Shown here: in pieces, positions 6,939 to 13,886 of the stretch
How the letters are laid out: the number at the start of each line of letters is the position of its first letter
How positions within the stretch are numbered: position 1 is the stretch's first letter
Source: Spirochaetales bacterium
GTDB lineage: Bacteria > Spirochaetota > Spirochaetia > DSM-27196 > SKKC01
Assembly: GCA_007121695.1 (NCBI GenBank)
Contig: SKKC01000059.1
Span: forward strand, 1-15,230
Direction of reading: 5' to 3'
Length of the DNA stretch: 15,230 nt
Notes under the pieces: generated by a model
Told to the model about the DNA's origin: nothing
Seen by the model: only the letters and a program-made list of their open reading frames with translations
Databases searched by the model: none
Translations under genes and position numbers: made by a program

Positions 6939-8076
6939 GCAGTTCCTCCGGATCGGACATCGAGCGGGACACATTCAGAAGCAAACCACAGGCAAGCAGG
7001 GTCACGAACATGCTCGAACCGCCCGAGCTGAAAAATGGCAGCGGAATGCCTGTCGCGGGCACGGCACCTACAACAACGGCAATGTTCAAAAGAGCCTGCA
7101 ACACGATCATGGTGGTAATCCCGAAGGCAAGAAAGCTTCGAAACACATCCGGCGCACGAACCGCTACCATATATCCACGCCAGGCGAATAGCGCGAAAAG
7201 AGCGATGATCGCGATTACGCCGACGAGACCAAGTTCTTCTGCCACGACTGCAAACACGAAGTCCGAATGCACCTCGGGCAGGGATCCCATTTTCTGCGTA
7301 CCAAGTCCCATACCGACACCCCACGTGCCTCCGTTCACCAGGGCCCGTTCGGCAGCAAGGATCTGAAAGCCCGACCCGGAAGGATCCAGACCCGGCTCGA
7401 GGAATGCGAGAAGCCGGCGCACCCGGTGCTCACGGCTCAGGAGCAGAATGACGGCGAGCGGTGTAGATACGACCGCAAGGCCGAAAAAATACCGAATCGG
7501 TGCGCCTGCGACAAAAAACATCGCCGCACCGACCAGAAACAGATACACCGATGTCGAAAAATCGTTCTGTGCATAGATGAGAAACGAAAACAGCGAGAGC
7601 ACGAGGAAGGGGGGAAGCAGCGTGTTCACCGCGTCGTCCATGACGTCCTGCTTGTTGCTCAGCAGATGGGCCAGATATATGACCATTACAAGTTTCACGA
7701 GTTCGCTTGGCTGAAAACTGCGTCCGAACACGAAAATCCACCTGCGAGCGCCCTGCAATGAAGCCCCGACTCCGGGCACGAAGGTCAGCACCATAAGGAC
7801 GAGTGAGGCGAGAAGCATAAGCGGAAGGAACCTGCGAATCCGGTCGAGCGACACAGTCGCCGGAACAATCGCGCACAACGCGCCGACCAGGGTAAAAAGC
7901 CCCTGCGTGCGGAAGAACCGGTACGGGTCGCCGAACAGGTGCCCAGCCCGGAAAAACGAACTCGAAAAGAGCACTGTCAGTCCGGTTCCCGTCAAAAGAA
8001 CGATGGTTCCAAGGAGTATGGGATCGAACGTTCTTTTTACGTGTATTCGTTCCGCGCTGAAACTGTAGGAAGCCAT
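6931..8076 (-). CDS. ftsW: SEDS peptidoglycan glycosyltransferase FtsW
   Basis: Integral membrane SEDS protein that polymerises lipid II at the septum together with a class B PBP. 381 residues from the ATG at 8076. About ten hydrophobic segments can be followed along the chain. The SEDS signatures are present: the GRSFQPSELVKL stretch (118-129), the GTQKMGSLPEVHSDFVFA region (259-276) with the catalytic aspartate at D272, and the C-terminal TGIPLPFFSSGGSS motif. Where many family members have QPDxGT, this protein reads QNDFST (about 170-175). The frame is open upstream to 8145, but the ATG at 8076 overlaps the murF stop in a TAATG junction and has AGGGGG 7 nt upstream. RodA is the alternative paralogue; the dcw position favours FtsW. 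Confidence 0.93.
   Translation of the reverse strand: MASYSFSAERIHVKRTFDPILLGTIVLLTGTGLTVLFSSSFFRAGHLFGDPYRFFRTQGLFTLVGALCAIVPATVSLDRIRRFLPLMLLASLVLMVLTFVPGVGASLQGARRWIFVFGRSFQPSELVKLVMVIYLAHLLSNKQDVMDDAVNTLLPPFLVLSLFSFLIYAQNDFSTSVYLFLVGAAMFFVAGAPIRYFFGLAVVSTPLAVILLLSREHRVRRLLAFLEPGLDPSGSGFQILAAERALVNGGTWGVGMGLGTQKMGSLPEVHSDFVFAVVAEELGLVGVIAIIALFALFAWRGYMVAVRAPDVFRSFLAFGITTMIVLQALLNIAVVVGAVPATGIPLPFFSSGGSSMFVTLLACGLLLNVSRSMSDPEELHG
6945..6949 (-). promoter_or_regulatory. Ribosome binding site fixing the ftsQ start
   Basis: GGAGG on the minus strand, 6 nt before the ATG at 6938. It lies within the last codons of ftsW and rules in favour of the shorter ftsQ reading. Confidence 0.75.
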
Positions 8077-9536
8077 TACACGACCCCCTGCGTCATGGAC
8101 GACGCAACTGTTTCGAGCGAAGGATCGATTGCGTGAAGCAGGCATTCAAGACCGACGGCTCGACTGCCTTTCAGGAGTACCACATCGCCAGGACGTACCA
8201 CTTTTCGTACATACTGTTCCGCGTCTGCAGCGTCGGATGCCCAGAAATGCGCTCCGGTGTACCCGGCCTGCGTGCAGGCCCGATATGCATCGCGCATGTG
8301 AGCCCCCACAAATACAACGGCCTGCACCGGAAGCTCTAAAATTCGCTGGCCAACACGTTCGTGCTCGACTCGCGAGCGCTCGCCAATTTCGAGCATCGAT
8401 CCGAGCACGCAGACCTGACGACCGCCACTGCCCTCGGCAACAAGATCAAGCGCGGCGTGCATGGACTGCGGATTCGCGTTGTAACAGTCGAGCACTACGG
8501 TACAGATCCCCTTCAGAATCTGTCCTCGACCGAACATGGGAAGAACCGACTCCACACCGGCCTGTATACCGTCGGTGGTCACGCCGATTTCGCGGGCCAT
8601 AACGGCAGCCGCCAGGGCATTCATTCCCATGACGAATCCCGGAATGCGCACGGCGATCTCCCGTCCATCGAATGACAGTACCCCACCAGCAAGCCCCCGA
8701 CTCCGATACCCACCGTATCCGGGAGTTGCCCGGGTTCCGAAGCGCACGATGCGTCCCCGAACCCCGGCTGCAATAAGCGCCGCGTACTCGTCATCGTCGG
8801 GGACAAATGCTGTCTGCGACCCGGTAAACTGCGAGAAGATCAAGCGTTTCTCACGCGCAACACCTTCGCGCGTATGCACGAACTCTGTATGCGCAAGACC
8901 GGTATTCGTGACAATCGCGTAGTCCGGCCGAACAAGCTCGGTCAGCAACGCAATCTGGCCCGGGCCGTCCATGGCAATTTCGAAGACCGCATAGCGATGT
9001 TCAGCAGAAATGCTCAGCATAGCGAGAGGAAGACCAATCTCGGAGTTGAAATTCCCCTGGCTTTTCCAGGTCGCTCCGGCTGTCGATAGAGTCGATAGAA
9101 TCGCCGCGAGCATCTCCTTGGTGCTGGTCTTGCCGTTGCTTCCCGTGATACCGACCTTCACTATGTCCGGATACCGCGCAATGTGCGCTCGCGCAATTCG
9201 TTGCAGCGCGTACAGCGGATCGTCACAGGCGATTATGGTCGCACGACCGTCCATCCCTGCCCTGCCCACATCCGCAAGGACCTCATCTGCCCGGTCGGTA
9301 TGGACGAATGCAACCCGTGCACCGCGCGAAACTGCATCGCGAACATAGTCGTGCCCGTCTGCAAAACGGCCGGGAAGCGCAAGAAACGCGCTTCCCTCGG
9401 TCACGCTGCGGGAGTCGACGTGCGCACCAAAAAAGTCATGCGTCTCCGATGTTTTCAGGGAATACACCACCGACTCGGCAGCAAGTACGCGGAGGTAGAA
9501 CTCGGCAGTAATTCGCGGGTACATCGTTGCGCTCAC
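8076..9536 (-). CDS. murF: UDP-MurNAc-tripeptide:D-Ala-D-Ala ligase MurF
   Basis: ATP-dependent cytoplasmic ligase that adds D-Ala-D-Ala to the UDP-MurNAc-tripeptide, the last soluble peptide step of peptidoglycan precursor synthesis. 486 residues, slightly longer than usual. The N-terminal substrate domain (about 30-115) is followed by the central ATPase with P-loop GITGSNGKTS (129-138), the NFNSEIGLPL and EIAMDGPGQI segments, and the VTNTGLAHTEF region. The C-terminal domain has the DCYNANPQSM motif typical of MurF. The GTG at 9536 makes a 4-bp GTGA overlap with ftsL and has a GGGAG site 8 nt upstream; an ATG four codons inside is possible. It is the only mur ligase in the cluster. The tripeptide's diamino acid cannot be told from this protein (ornithine is reported for Treponema and Spirochaeta walls). 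Confidence 0.95.
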   Translation of the reverse strand: MSATMYPRITAEFYLRVLAAESVVYSLKTSETHDFFGAHVDSRSVTEGSAFLALPGRFADGHDYVRDAVSRGARVAFVHTDRADEVLADVGRAGMDGRATIIACDDPLYALQRIARAHIARYPDIVKVGITGSNGKTSTKEMLAAILSTLSTAGATWKSQGNFNSEIGLPLAMLSISAEHRYAVFEIAMDGPGQIALLTELVRPDYAIVTNTGLAHTEFVHTREGVAREKRLIFSQFTGSQTAFVPDDDEYAALIAAGVRGRIVRFGTRATPGYGGYRSRGLAGGVLSFDGREIAVRIPGFVMGMNALAAAVMAREIGVTTDGIQAGVESVLPMFGRGQILKGICTVVLDCYNANPQSMHAALDLVAEGSGGRQVCVLGSMLEIGERSRVEHERVGQRILELPVQAVVFVGAHMRDAYRACTQAGYTGAHFWASDAADAEQYVRKVVRPGDVVLLKGSRAVGLECLLHAIDPSLETVASSMTQGVV

Positions 9537-9823
9537 GGACTTCGCTCCCGTACGGGGCTTACCGCTTCGATTCGGGGGCCGGCGAAGGTCTGTTCGAGAC
9601 CGAACACCTCGCGTGCAAGTCTGTCGATGCGAGCCGGAGAACTCAGCGCCGATACACTTGTTATCGCCCGTTTGTTCGATTCCAGCAGGGCGCGTTGCGC
9701 ACGCTCGGCCTGCCTGACCTGGCGCTGAAGCCGGTCAAACCGAAAGGCCTGATGGGCATTCGCAAACATGAGTACCGGCAATAGTAGAATCAACACCCAC
9801 GCAACGATCGACAGACGCTTCAC
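9533..9823 (-). CDS. ftsL: FtsL-like divisome protein
   Basis: Small bitopic protein of 96 residues: a short basic N-terminus, one transmembrane helix at about 5-22, then a periplasmic helical/coiled-coil stretch (about 28-55, rich in Arg, Gln, Glu and Leu) and a more conserved-looking part with SSPARIDRLAREVFGLE (61-77). This layout and its place between rsmH and murF are those of FtsL, which forms a complex with FtsQ and an FtsB-like partner and activates FtsW/FtsI. FtsL sequences diverge strongly, so the call rests on topology and position. The GTG start at 9823 overlaps the rsmH stop by 4 bp (GTGA) with GAGGAG 5 nt upstream, and its end overlaps murF by 4 bp. Confidence 0.82.
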   Translation of the reverse strand: MKRLSIVAWVLILLLPVLMFANAHQAFRFDRLQRQVRQAERAQRALLESNKRAITSVSALSSPARIDRLAREVFGLEQTFAGPRIEAVSPVRERSP

Positions 9824-10818
9824 CTTGACTCCTCGACGGTCCCTTTCTCGACAACGCGCAGTTTCGCGCTGCGCGAAGCGGGATTCGCAGATACTTCCTC
9901 GTCCGACGGCAGCACCGGTTTCCGGGTCAGAATTCTGATCCGTTCACCGGCTGGCAGAACCATCGTATCTATAAGTTTCGGCGCGAACTTCGAAGCATTC
10001 GAGTGCTTTGCCGTCACGGCGGAACGGCCAACAGCCGAATCGTCACCGGAGGCAGCACGGAACGCCCATTTCACCAGTCGGTCTTCAAGGCTGTGAAAGG
10101 TAATCACCCCCATTCGCCCCCCATCTGCCGACAATGCAGCAAGCGCGCTTGGAAGCGCGGCTCTCAGTCGTTCCAGCTCGGAGTTCACGGCGATTCGGAT
10201 CGCCTGAAAGGTTCTCGTTGCCGGATTGTTCCTGCCCCGCCTGTACGCTGCAGGAACAGCTGATGCAACAGTTTCTGCAAGATCGCGCGTTGTCCGAAGC
10301 GCGTGTTCGTCTCGCGCTCGAAGAATAGCAGCTGCGATCCGGCGACTGTAGCGCTCTTCGCCGTAGACATACAGAATATCTGCAAGATCCTCCTGCGAGA
10401 GATTCTCGAGCAGCTCAGCTGCAGATCTAACCGAATCGGACAGCCGCATATCAAGCGGCTCGTCGCCGCGGAACGCGAAACCACGCCCGGAGGCTGACAG
10501 ATGGAAGGTACTGATGCCAAGATCGAAGAGAATGCGATGGGGTCGGGGTCCGGAGTACGAGTTCCAGAACTCGTCATACCAGGCCTGCACGAACTCCACC
10601 CGCGACGAGAGCGGACCCAGAAAACTCCGGGCACGCTCGATCATGGTCGCATCTGCATCCACCCCGATAAGACGTGAGTCAGGAGAGTGCTCAAGGAGCA
10701 GCGCTGAATGTCCGCCTTCTCCGAGCGTGCAATCAACAAAAAGTCCACCATTAACCTGCTCGAGTTTCAGAAACTCGACAACCTCGGTGGGCAAAACGGG
10801 CACATGTGTCCGTTCCAT
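9820..10818 (-). CDS. rsmH: 16S rRNA (cytosine1402-N4)-methyltransferase RsmH
   Basis: SAM-dependent enzyme (formerly MraW) that methylates N4 of C1402 in the 16S rRNA decoding centre. 332 residues, near the family's ~310. Family landmarks are the N-terminal HVPVLPTEVVEFL (5-17), SAM motif I VDCTLGEGGHS (28-38), the VDAD acidic loop (54-57), the LFDLGIST stretch (97-104), the RGFAFRGDEPLDMR segment (111-124), NPATRTFQAIRI (about 198-209) and the GVITFHSLEDRLVK motif near 237-250. The ATG immediately follows the mraZ TAG with no gap, so translation is probably coupled to mraZ. The ribosome binding site is weak. mraZ-rsmH is the conserved head of dcw clusters. Confidence 0.96.
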   Translation of the reverse strand: MERTHVPVLPTEVVEFLKLEQVNGGLFVDCTLGEGGHSALLLEHSPDSRLIGVDADATMIERARSFLGPLSSRVEFVQAWYDEFWNSYSGPRPHRILFDLGISTFHLSASGRGFAFRGDEPLDMRLSDSVRSAAELLENLSQEDLADILYVYGEERYSRRIAAAILRARDEHALRTTRDLAETVASAVPAAYRRGRNNPATRTFQAIRIAVNSELERLRAALPSALAALSADGGRMGVITFHSLEDRLVKWAFRAASGDDSAVGRSAVTAKHSNASKFAPKLIDTMVLPAGERIRILTRKPVLPSDEEVSANPASRSAKLRVVEKGTVEESR

Positions 10819-11277
10819 CTATCGTGATTCCGCGTCGAAAAAGGATACGAACCCTCCCAGTTCTTCAGCCGCCTGCTGAAACTCCGGCTCAGTCTCTTCA
10901 AGGTACGCATCGTACGCTTCAACATCCCAGATCTCGAGATACCGGTTGATCCCCAGTATCGCACAGTCGCGCTTCAGACCCGCAGACTGCATCAGACTCG
11001 ACGGAATATTTACGCGCCCTGCTTTATCGAGTTCCACCTCCTGCGCCGGCGCGATAATGCGTCGCTGCATCATGCGCGCCTTCCGTGTAAACGGGCTTGC
11101 TGCCCGCATCAGACTCTCACTGAGAGCTGCCCACTCAGTAGGAGGGAAAAGCCAGAGACAGTGATCCATGCCCCGCGTGAGCACCAGGAGATTTCCTGCG
11201 ATTTCGCTGCGAATCCGAGAAGGAATGAGCAGTCGCCCTTTTTCGTCGAGCGAGTTCCGAAATTCGCCGGTTAGCAT
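10819..11277 (-). CDS. mraZ: Transcriptional regulator MraZ
   Basis: DNA-binding regulator at the head of division/cell-wall clusters; MraZ forms ring-shaped oligomers and binds repeated TGGG-type elements in its own promoter region, repressing in E. coli and activating in mollicutes. 152 residues with two SpoVT-AbrB-type swapped-hairpin repeats, each marked by the DxxGR motif: DEKGRLLIP at 11-19 and DKAGRVNIP at 84-92. The ATG at 11277 gives the usual short N-terminus before the first motif. It has only a weak ribosome binding site: GTGGTG about 8 nt upstream belongs to the repeat array itself, and AGGGG abuts the ATG. Its first base lies 4 bp from the end of the repeat array, so bound MraZ could also block initiation. 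Confidence 0.96.
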   Translation of the reverse strand: MLTGEFRNSLDEKGRLLIPSRIRSEIAGNLLVLTRGMDHCLWLFPPTEWAALSESLMRAASPFTRKARMMQRRIIAPAQEVELDKAGRVNIPSSLMQSAGLKRDCAILGINRYLEIWDVEAYDAYLEETEPEFQQAAEELGGFVSFFDAESR

Positions 11278-11281
11278 CCCC

Positions 11282-11321
11282 TATTCACCACATTTCCCTA
11301 TATTTTCCCACTTTTTCCCAC
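11282..11321 (-). promoter_or_regulatory. MraZ binding box (GTGGG repeats, 10-bp period)
   Basis: Four 10-bp units on the minus strand: GTGGGAAAAA, GTGGGAAAAT, ATAGGGAAAT and GTGGTGAATA. The first two are perfect GTGGG, the last two degenerate. The period and core match known MraZ recognition sites, and the position between promoter and mraZ start is as in E. coli. The array lies about 10 bp downstream of the -10 element, so binding would affect early transcription of the whole cluster. Confidence 0.85.
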
Positions 11322-11331
11322 TGACTCTGAC

Positions 11332-11359
11332 ATCTTACGCGTCATGCGGCATGTGTCAA
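11332..11359 (-). promoter_or_regulatory. Sigma70-type promoter of the mraZ operon
   Basis: On the minus strand a perfect -35 TTGACA (11359-11354) is separated by 16 bp from a -10 TAAGAT (11337-11332), which matches four of six consensus bases. Transcription would start near 11325, giving a leader of about 50 nt that contains the MraZ box. It is the only strong promoter seen for the twelve genes to the left. Confidence 0.7.
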
Positions 11360-11363
11360 TCAT

Positions 11364-11398
11364 AGTAGACAGAATAAATTCGATATATTCGGTCTACT
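11364..11398. repeat. 35-bp imperfect inverted repeat upstream of the mraZ promoter
   Basis: Two 13-bp arms, AGTAGACAGAATA and TATTCGGTCTACT on the plus strand, with a 9-bp centre; 12 of 13 positions pair. It ends 4 bp before the -35 hexamer. Neither side has a T-run, so it is not a classical intrinsic terminator. It may be an operator for an unknown regulator, or a hairpin ending or protecting the GH57 transcript. Confidence 0.6.
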
Positions 11399-11406
11399 CT
11401 TTGAGA

Positions 11407-11432
11407 AGTGGTATATGGATGTGTAGTGGTAT
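11407..11432. repeat. Pair of AGTGGTAT direct repeats
   Basis: The 8-mer AGTGGTAT occurs at 11407-11414 and 11425-11432 on the plus strand, 18 bp apart, between the GH57 stop and the inverted repeat. It could be a regulator site or chance. Apart from this, the inverted repeat, the promoter and the MraZ box, I see nothing in the 174-bp intergenic region, and no small gene. Confidence 0.3.
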
Positions 11433-11451
11433 GTGTCCAGCTACGGCTGTA

Positions 11452-13050
11452 TCAGGATCTGGCGAAGAGACGGTAGTCTATGTCGGGAAAGCAGTTGTTG
11501 CGGCGCTCGACTTTCGTGAGCCATTCGGTCGAGATCATGCCACCGCTTAAACTGTCATAGATATGAGTGAAGTTGCTGATGTGCTCTTTGACGCGGGATT
11601 CAGCGTAACTGACGGTGGTGCCCGAACGAATAATAAAGGGCCAGTCGGACGCCTGGCTCAGCAGCACCTCTCGAGCCGCCTGATTCAGCGCTCGTTTCTT
11701 GAGGCCGGTTTCATTGGGATACCGTTCCACGAGATCTATCATGCGTTCCACGGCTTTGTGGGTATGTCGGTAGATCCAGTCGTTCGATCCGTCGAGCCAG
11801 ACTTCACCGTAGCCCTTGTTTCCCCAACTCGATAATACGGGATCAAGCACCTGAAACCCGTTGTGGGTCTGTGCGTACTGCCGTGGCGTCAGAAACTCGA
11901 CCCAGTCTTCGTCGGCGATGGCTGCCTGATGTGCACGCCGGAACAGCGCTTCGAGCCACTGCACGCCTTCGAACCACCAGTGCCCGAACAGCTCTGCGTC
12001 GTAGGGGCACACGATTACCGGTACATTGTCTATGAGCGGAGAGACGACCCTGCACTGCCTGACCTGTTTAAACAGGAAGTTCTCGGCGTGTGAAAGCACT
12101 TTCGATCGCGCCCGTTCGGCAACGTAGGGCCGCTTCTGATCGGTTCTGCCGGTTATCGCGTAGTACTTGTATCCGGTGTTGATCCGCTCGGTTTCCAGAT
12201 GAATGTAAGGGCCAATGTATTCAAGCGGCAGGTCGTGTCCTATGTCGCGGTAGAACTCGCGATAATCCGGATCGCCGGGATATCCCTCTGACTCGGACCA
12301 GACTGCATTCGCACTTGCCATGTCCCGCCCGAACGCGAGCACTCCGTTGGAGCACTGAACCGGGGCATAAACACCGGCTTCCGCCGGCTCCTGGCCAAAA
12401 AGCAGGCCGTGTGCCGCAACGAAAAAGAAGTGTACCCCGGCTTCGTCGAACAGTCGCTCTATGCCCGGGTAGTAGCCGCATTCGGGCAGCCAGAAGCCTT
12501 TTGGCCGGCTTCCGAATGCAGCGGCATGTTCGTGCATCGCAACCTGTATCTGCACCCGAACCGTGTCCTCGCAGTTCTGATACACCGGCGCAAACGGATG
12601 GGTTGCGAGTGTGGTAATCGCCTGTATTCGACCAGTTTCGGTATGATGACGAAACCGGGCAATGAGGTCCTGTTCGTATTTTTCCACGAAATCACTTCTG
12701 CACTGCGTGTACAGATCGAGATACATCGCGGCCACGGGCGCGAAATCAGGGTCGGATGCGGTGCGTTCGCGCTCTTTCGTACCAAGCTCGATGAGCCGGT
12801 CAAGATGCTGCACGTAGCGCTGGCGCAGCAGGTCATCGTTCAACATCGATACGAGCGTCGGACTGAAACTCATACAGAACGAACCCGAAACATCGTCGCC
12901 CTCAAGCCGATCGAGCATGCGCAGCATCGGCAGATAGGTCTCCGATATGGCTTCAAACAGCCACATTTCTTCGAGGAACGACTCATATTCCGGATGCCTT
13001 ACAAAGGGAAGATGAGCATGTAGTACCAGCATTACCGAGCCATGTTTCAT
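11452..13050 (-). CDS. GH57 1,4-alpha-glucan branching-type enzyme (DUF1957 C-terminus)
   Basis: Retaining glycoside hydrolase family 57 enzyme of the branching-enzyme type, expected to transfer alpha-1,4 chains to alpha-1,6 positions in a storage glucan. 532 residues from the ATG at 13050. The (beta/alpha)7 barrel begins with LHAHLPFVRHPE (H11 and H13). The nucleophile region FWLPECGYYPG gives E190, and the acid/base region CPYDAELFGHWW gives D351. These positions lie close to H10, H12, E183 and D354 of the Thermococcus kodakarensis branching enzyme. The rest is the helical C-terminal domain annotated DUF1957. The frame extends upstream to 13176 but would overlap the DUF4912 gene by 101 bp with no family similarity; MKHGS is the natural start, 25 bp after that gene, though its ribosome binding site is weak. 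An amylopullulanase-like activity cannot be excluded. Confidence 0.88.
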   Translation of the reverse strand: MKHGSVMLVLHAHLPFVRHPEYESFLEEMWLFEAISETYLPMLRMLDRLEGDDVSGSFCMSFSPTLVSMLNDDLLRQRYVQHLDRLIELGTKERERTASDPDFAPVAAMYLDLYTQCRSDFVEKYEQDLIARFRHHTETGRIQAITTLATHPFAPVYQNCEDTVRVQIQVAMHEHAAAFGSRPKGFWLPECGYYPGIERLFDEAGVHFFFVAAHGLLFGQEPAEAGVYAPVQCSNGVLAFGRDMASANAVWSESEGYPGDPDYREFYRDIGHDLPLEYIGPYIHLETERINTGYKYYAITGRTDQKRPYVAERARSKVLSHAENFLFKQVRQCRVVSPLIDNVPVIVCPYDAELFGHWWFEGVQWLEALFRRAHQAAIADEDWVEFLTPRQYAQTHNGFQVLDPVLSSWGNKGYGEVWLDGSNDWIYRHTHKAVERMIDLVERYPNETGLKKRALNQAAREVLLSQASDWPFIIRSGTTVSYAESRVKEHISNFTHIYDSLSGGMISTEWLTKVERRNNCFPDIDYRLFARS

Positions 13051-13075
13051 AGGGTGTGTACCGTCCGGACCTTGT

Positions 13076-13822
13076 TCAGTCGCTGCCTGCGTAGCGGTCA
13101 ATGAGAGAAATGATTCTACCGGGGATCTCCGAGCCGAAACGGGGAACTCCAAGGTGTTCGAGGCCGGACAGGGCAAGAACGCGGTCCTTTCGGTCGTCCG
13201 CGGCTACAGCCTCTGTTACGGCAAACGGCAGGCCACCCGATGGAACGGTAACCGGGTTGCTTCGACAAATTGACACGTGCCGATCTCCGCACAGGGCGAT
13301 AAGTTCGGTATAGTAGCTCGCATCCTGTCGGGGGAGATTAATGTAGCGGCTTTTGTCATCGATTCGAACGGGTATCTCGAACGAATCCACCACCGTGTGA
13401 TCGTCAAAACCCGGGTTGTCCATTTCGACGATTCTCAGGATGAGTTCACTGAACTCTTCGTCTGCAGTGACGTCGACGAGCGTCTCGTCGCGGACATCCC
13501 AGTAACAGAAAGCCCATGCAGGGTCGCGGACCATGAGATGCATTCGTGTTTCGTTATACCGGTCCGGAATCTCGTGCTGCTCGTTCGACACCGATGCGAG
13601 GTCTTTTTCCGAAAAGAACCGGGCAAGCTGATACTTGCGCTCTTCAACGCGCATGGCGTTGTTATTCGATTCGTCGTGATCTTCCCTCGCTTCCTCGAGC
13701 GCATCGCTTACGAGAGCAATAATTTCGTCCGGGGTAGATTCTTCGGGTATGTCGACATCCAGTCTGTCAGCGAGTTTGTGCAGCAGTTCTTCGTTCAGAC
13801 CGGCAAGACGCTCGCGTGTCAT
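13076..13822 (-). CDS. DUF4912 protein with N-terminal Rho_N-like domain
   Basis: 248 residues, no signal peptide or membrane helix, so probably cytoplasmic. Residues 1-45 form a short helical domain (LNEELLHKLADRLDVDIP, then DEIIALVSDALEE) that resembles the Rho N-terminal/SAP-like helical fold. Residues ~45-65 are an acidic, Asn-rich linker. Residues ~83-225 match DUF4912: IPDRYNETRMHLMVRDPAWAFCYWDV is the signature region, followed by alternating beta-like segments that suggest a beta-sandwich. The function is unknown. The gene is directly upstream of the GH57 gene (25 bp gap) and the two should be co-transcribed, which suggests an accessory, perhaps carbohydrate-binding role in glucan metabolism; that is inference. 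The ATG at 13822 has GGGAG 8 nt upstream. Confidence 0.85.
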   Translation of the reverse strand: MTRERLAGLNEELLHKLADRLDVDIPEESTPDEIIALVSDALEEAREDHDESNNNAMRVEERKYQLARFFSEKDLASVSNEQHEIPDRYNETRMHLMVRDPAWAFCYWDVRDETLVDVTADEEFSELILRIVEMDNPGFDDHTVVDSFEIPVRIDDKSRYINLPRQDASYYTELIALCGDRHVSICRSNPVTVPSGGLPFAVTEAVAADDRKDRVLALSGLEHLGVPRFGSEIPGRIISLIDRYAGSD

Positions 13823-13856
13823 TCACATTCTCCCACCGCCGAAGCAGCTGTTCGGT

Positions 13857-13886
13857 ATCGTAGAAAAATAGTCATTGTCGCGTCAA
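13857..13886 (-). promoter_or_regulatory. Candidate promoter for the DUF4912-GH57 pair
   Basis: On the minus strand TTGACG (13886-13881) and TACGAT (13862-13857) are separated by 18 bp; each is close to the sigma70 consensus (5 of 6 and 4 of 6). The -35 overlaps the stop codon of the methyltransferase gene, and the 60-bp gap between the two genes leaves room for a short leader. Not tested against background frequency. Confidence 0.45.

Noticed and set aside
11364..11398. Inverted repeat as a dif site for the Xer recombinases
   Set aside because: A dif site has two 11-bp arms around a 6-8 bp centre with a recognisable CGCATAA/TTATGT-type core; this repeat has 13-bp arms, a 9-bp centre and no such core.
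11278..11451. Intrinsic terminator for the GH57 gene
   Set aside because: Neither the inverted repeat nor the small CAGC/GCTG hairpin just after the stop is followed by a T-run.
13051..13176. Longer GH57 start at 13176
   Set aside because: It would overlap the DUF4912 gene by 101 bp; family members begin close to the LHAHLPF motif, which the ATG at 13050 gives.
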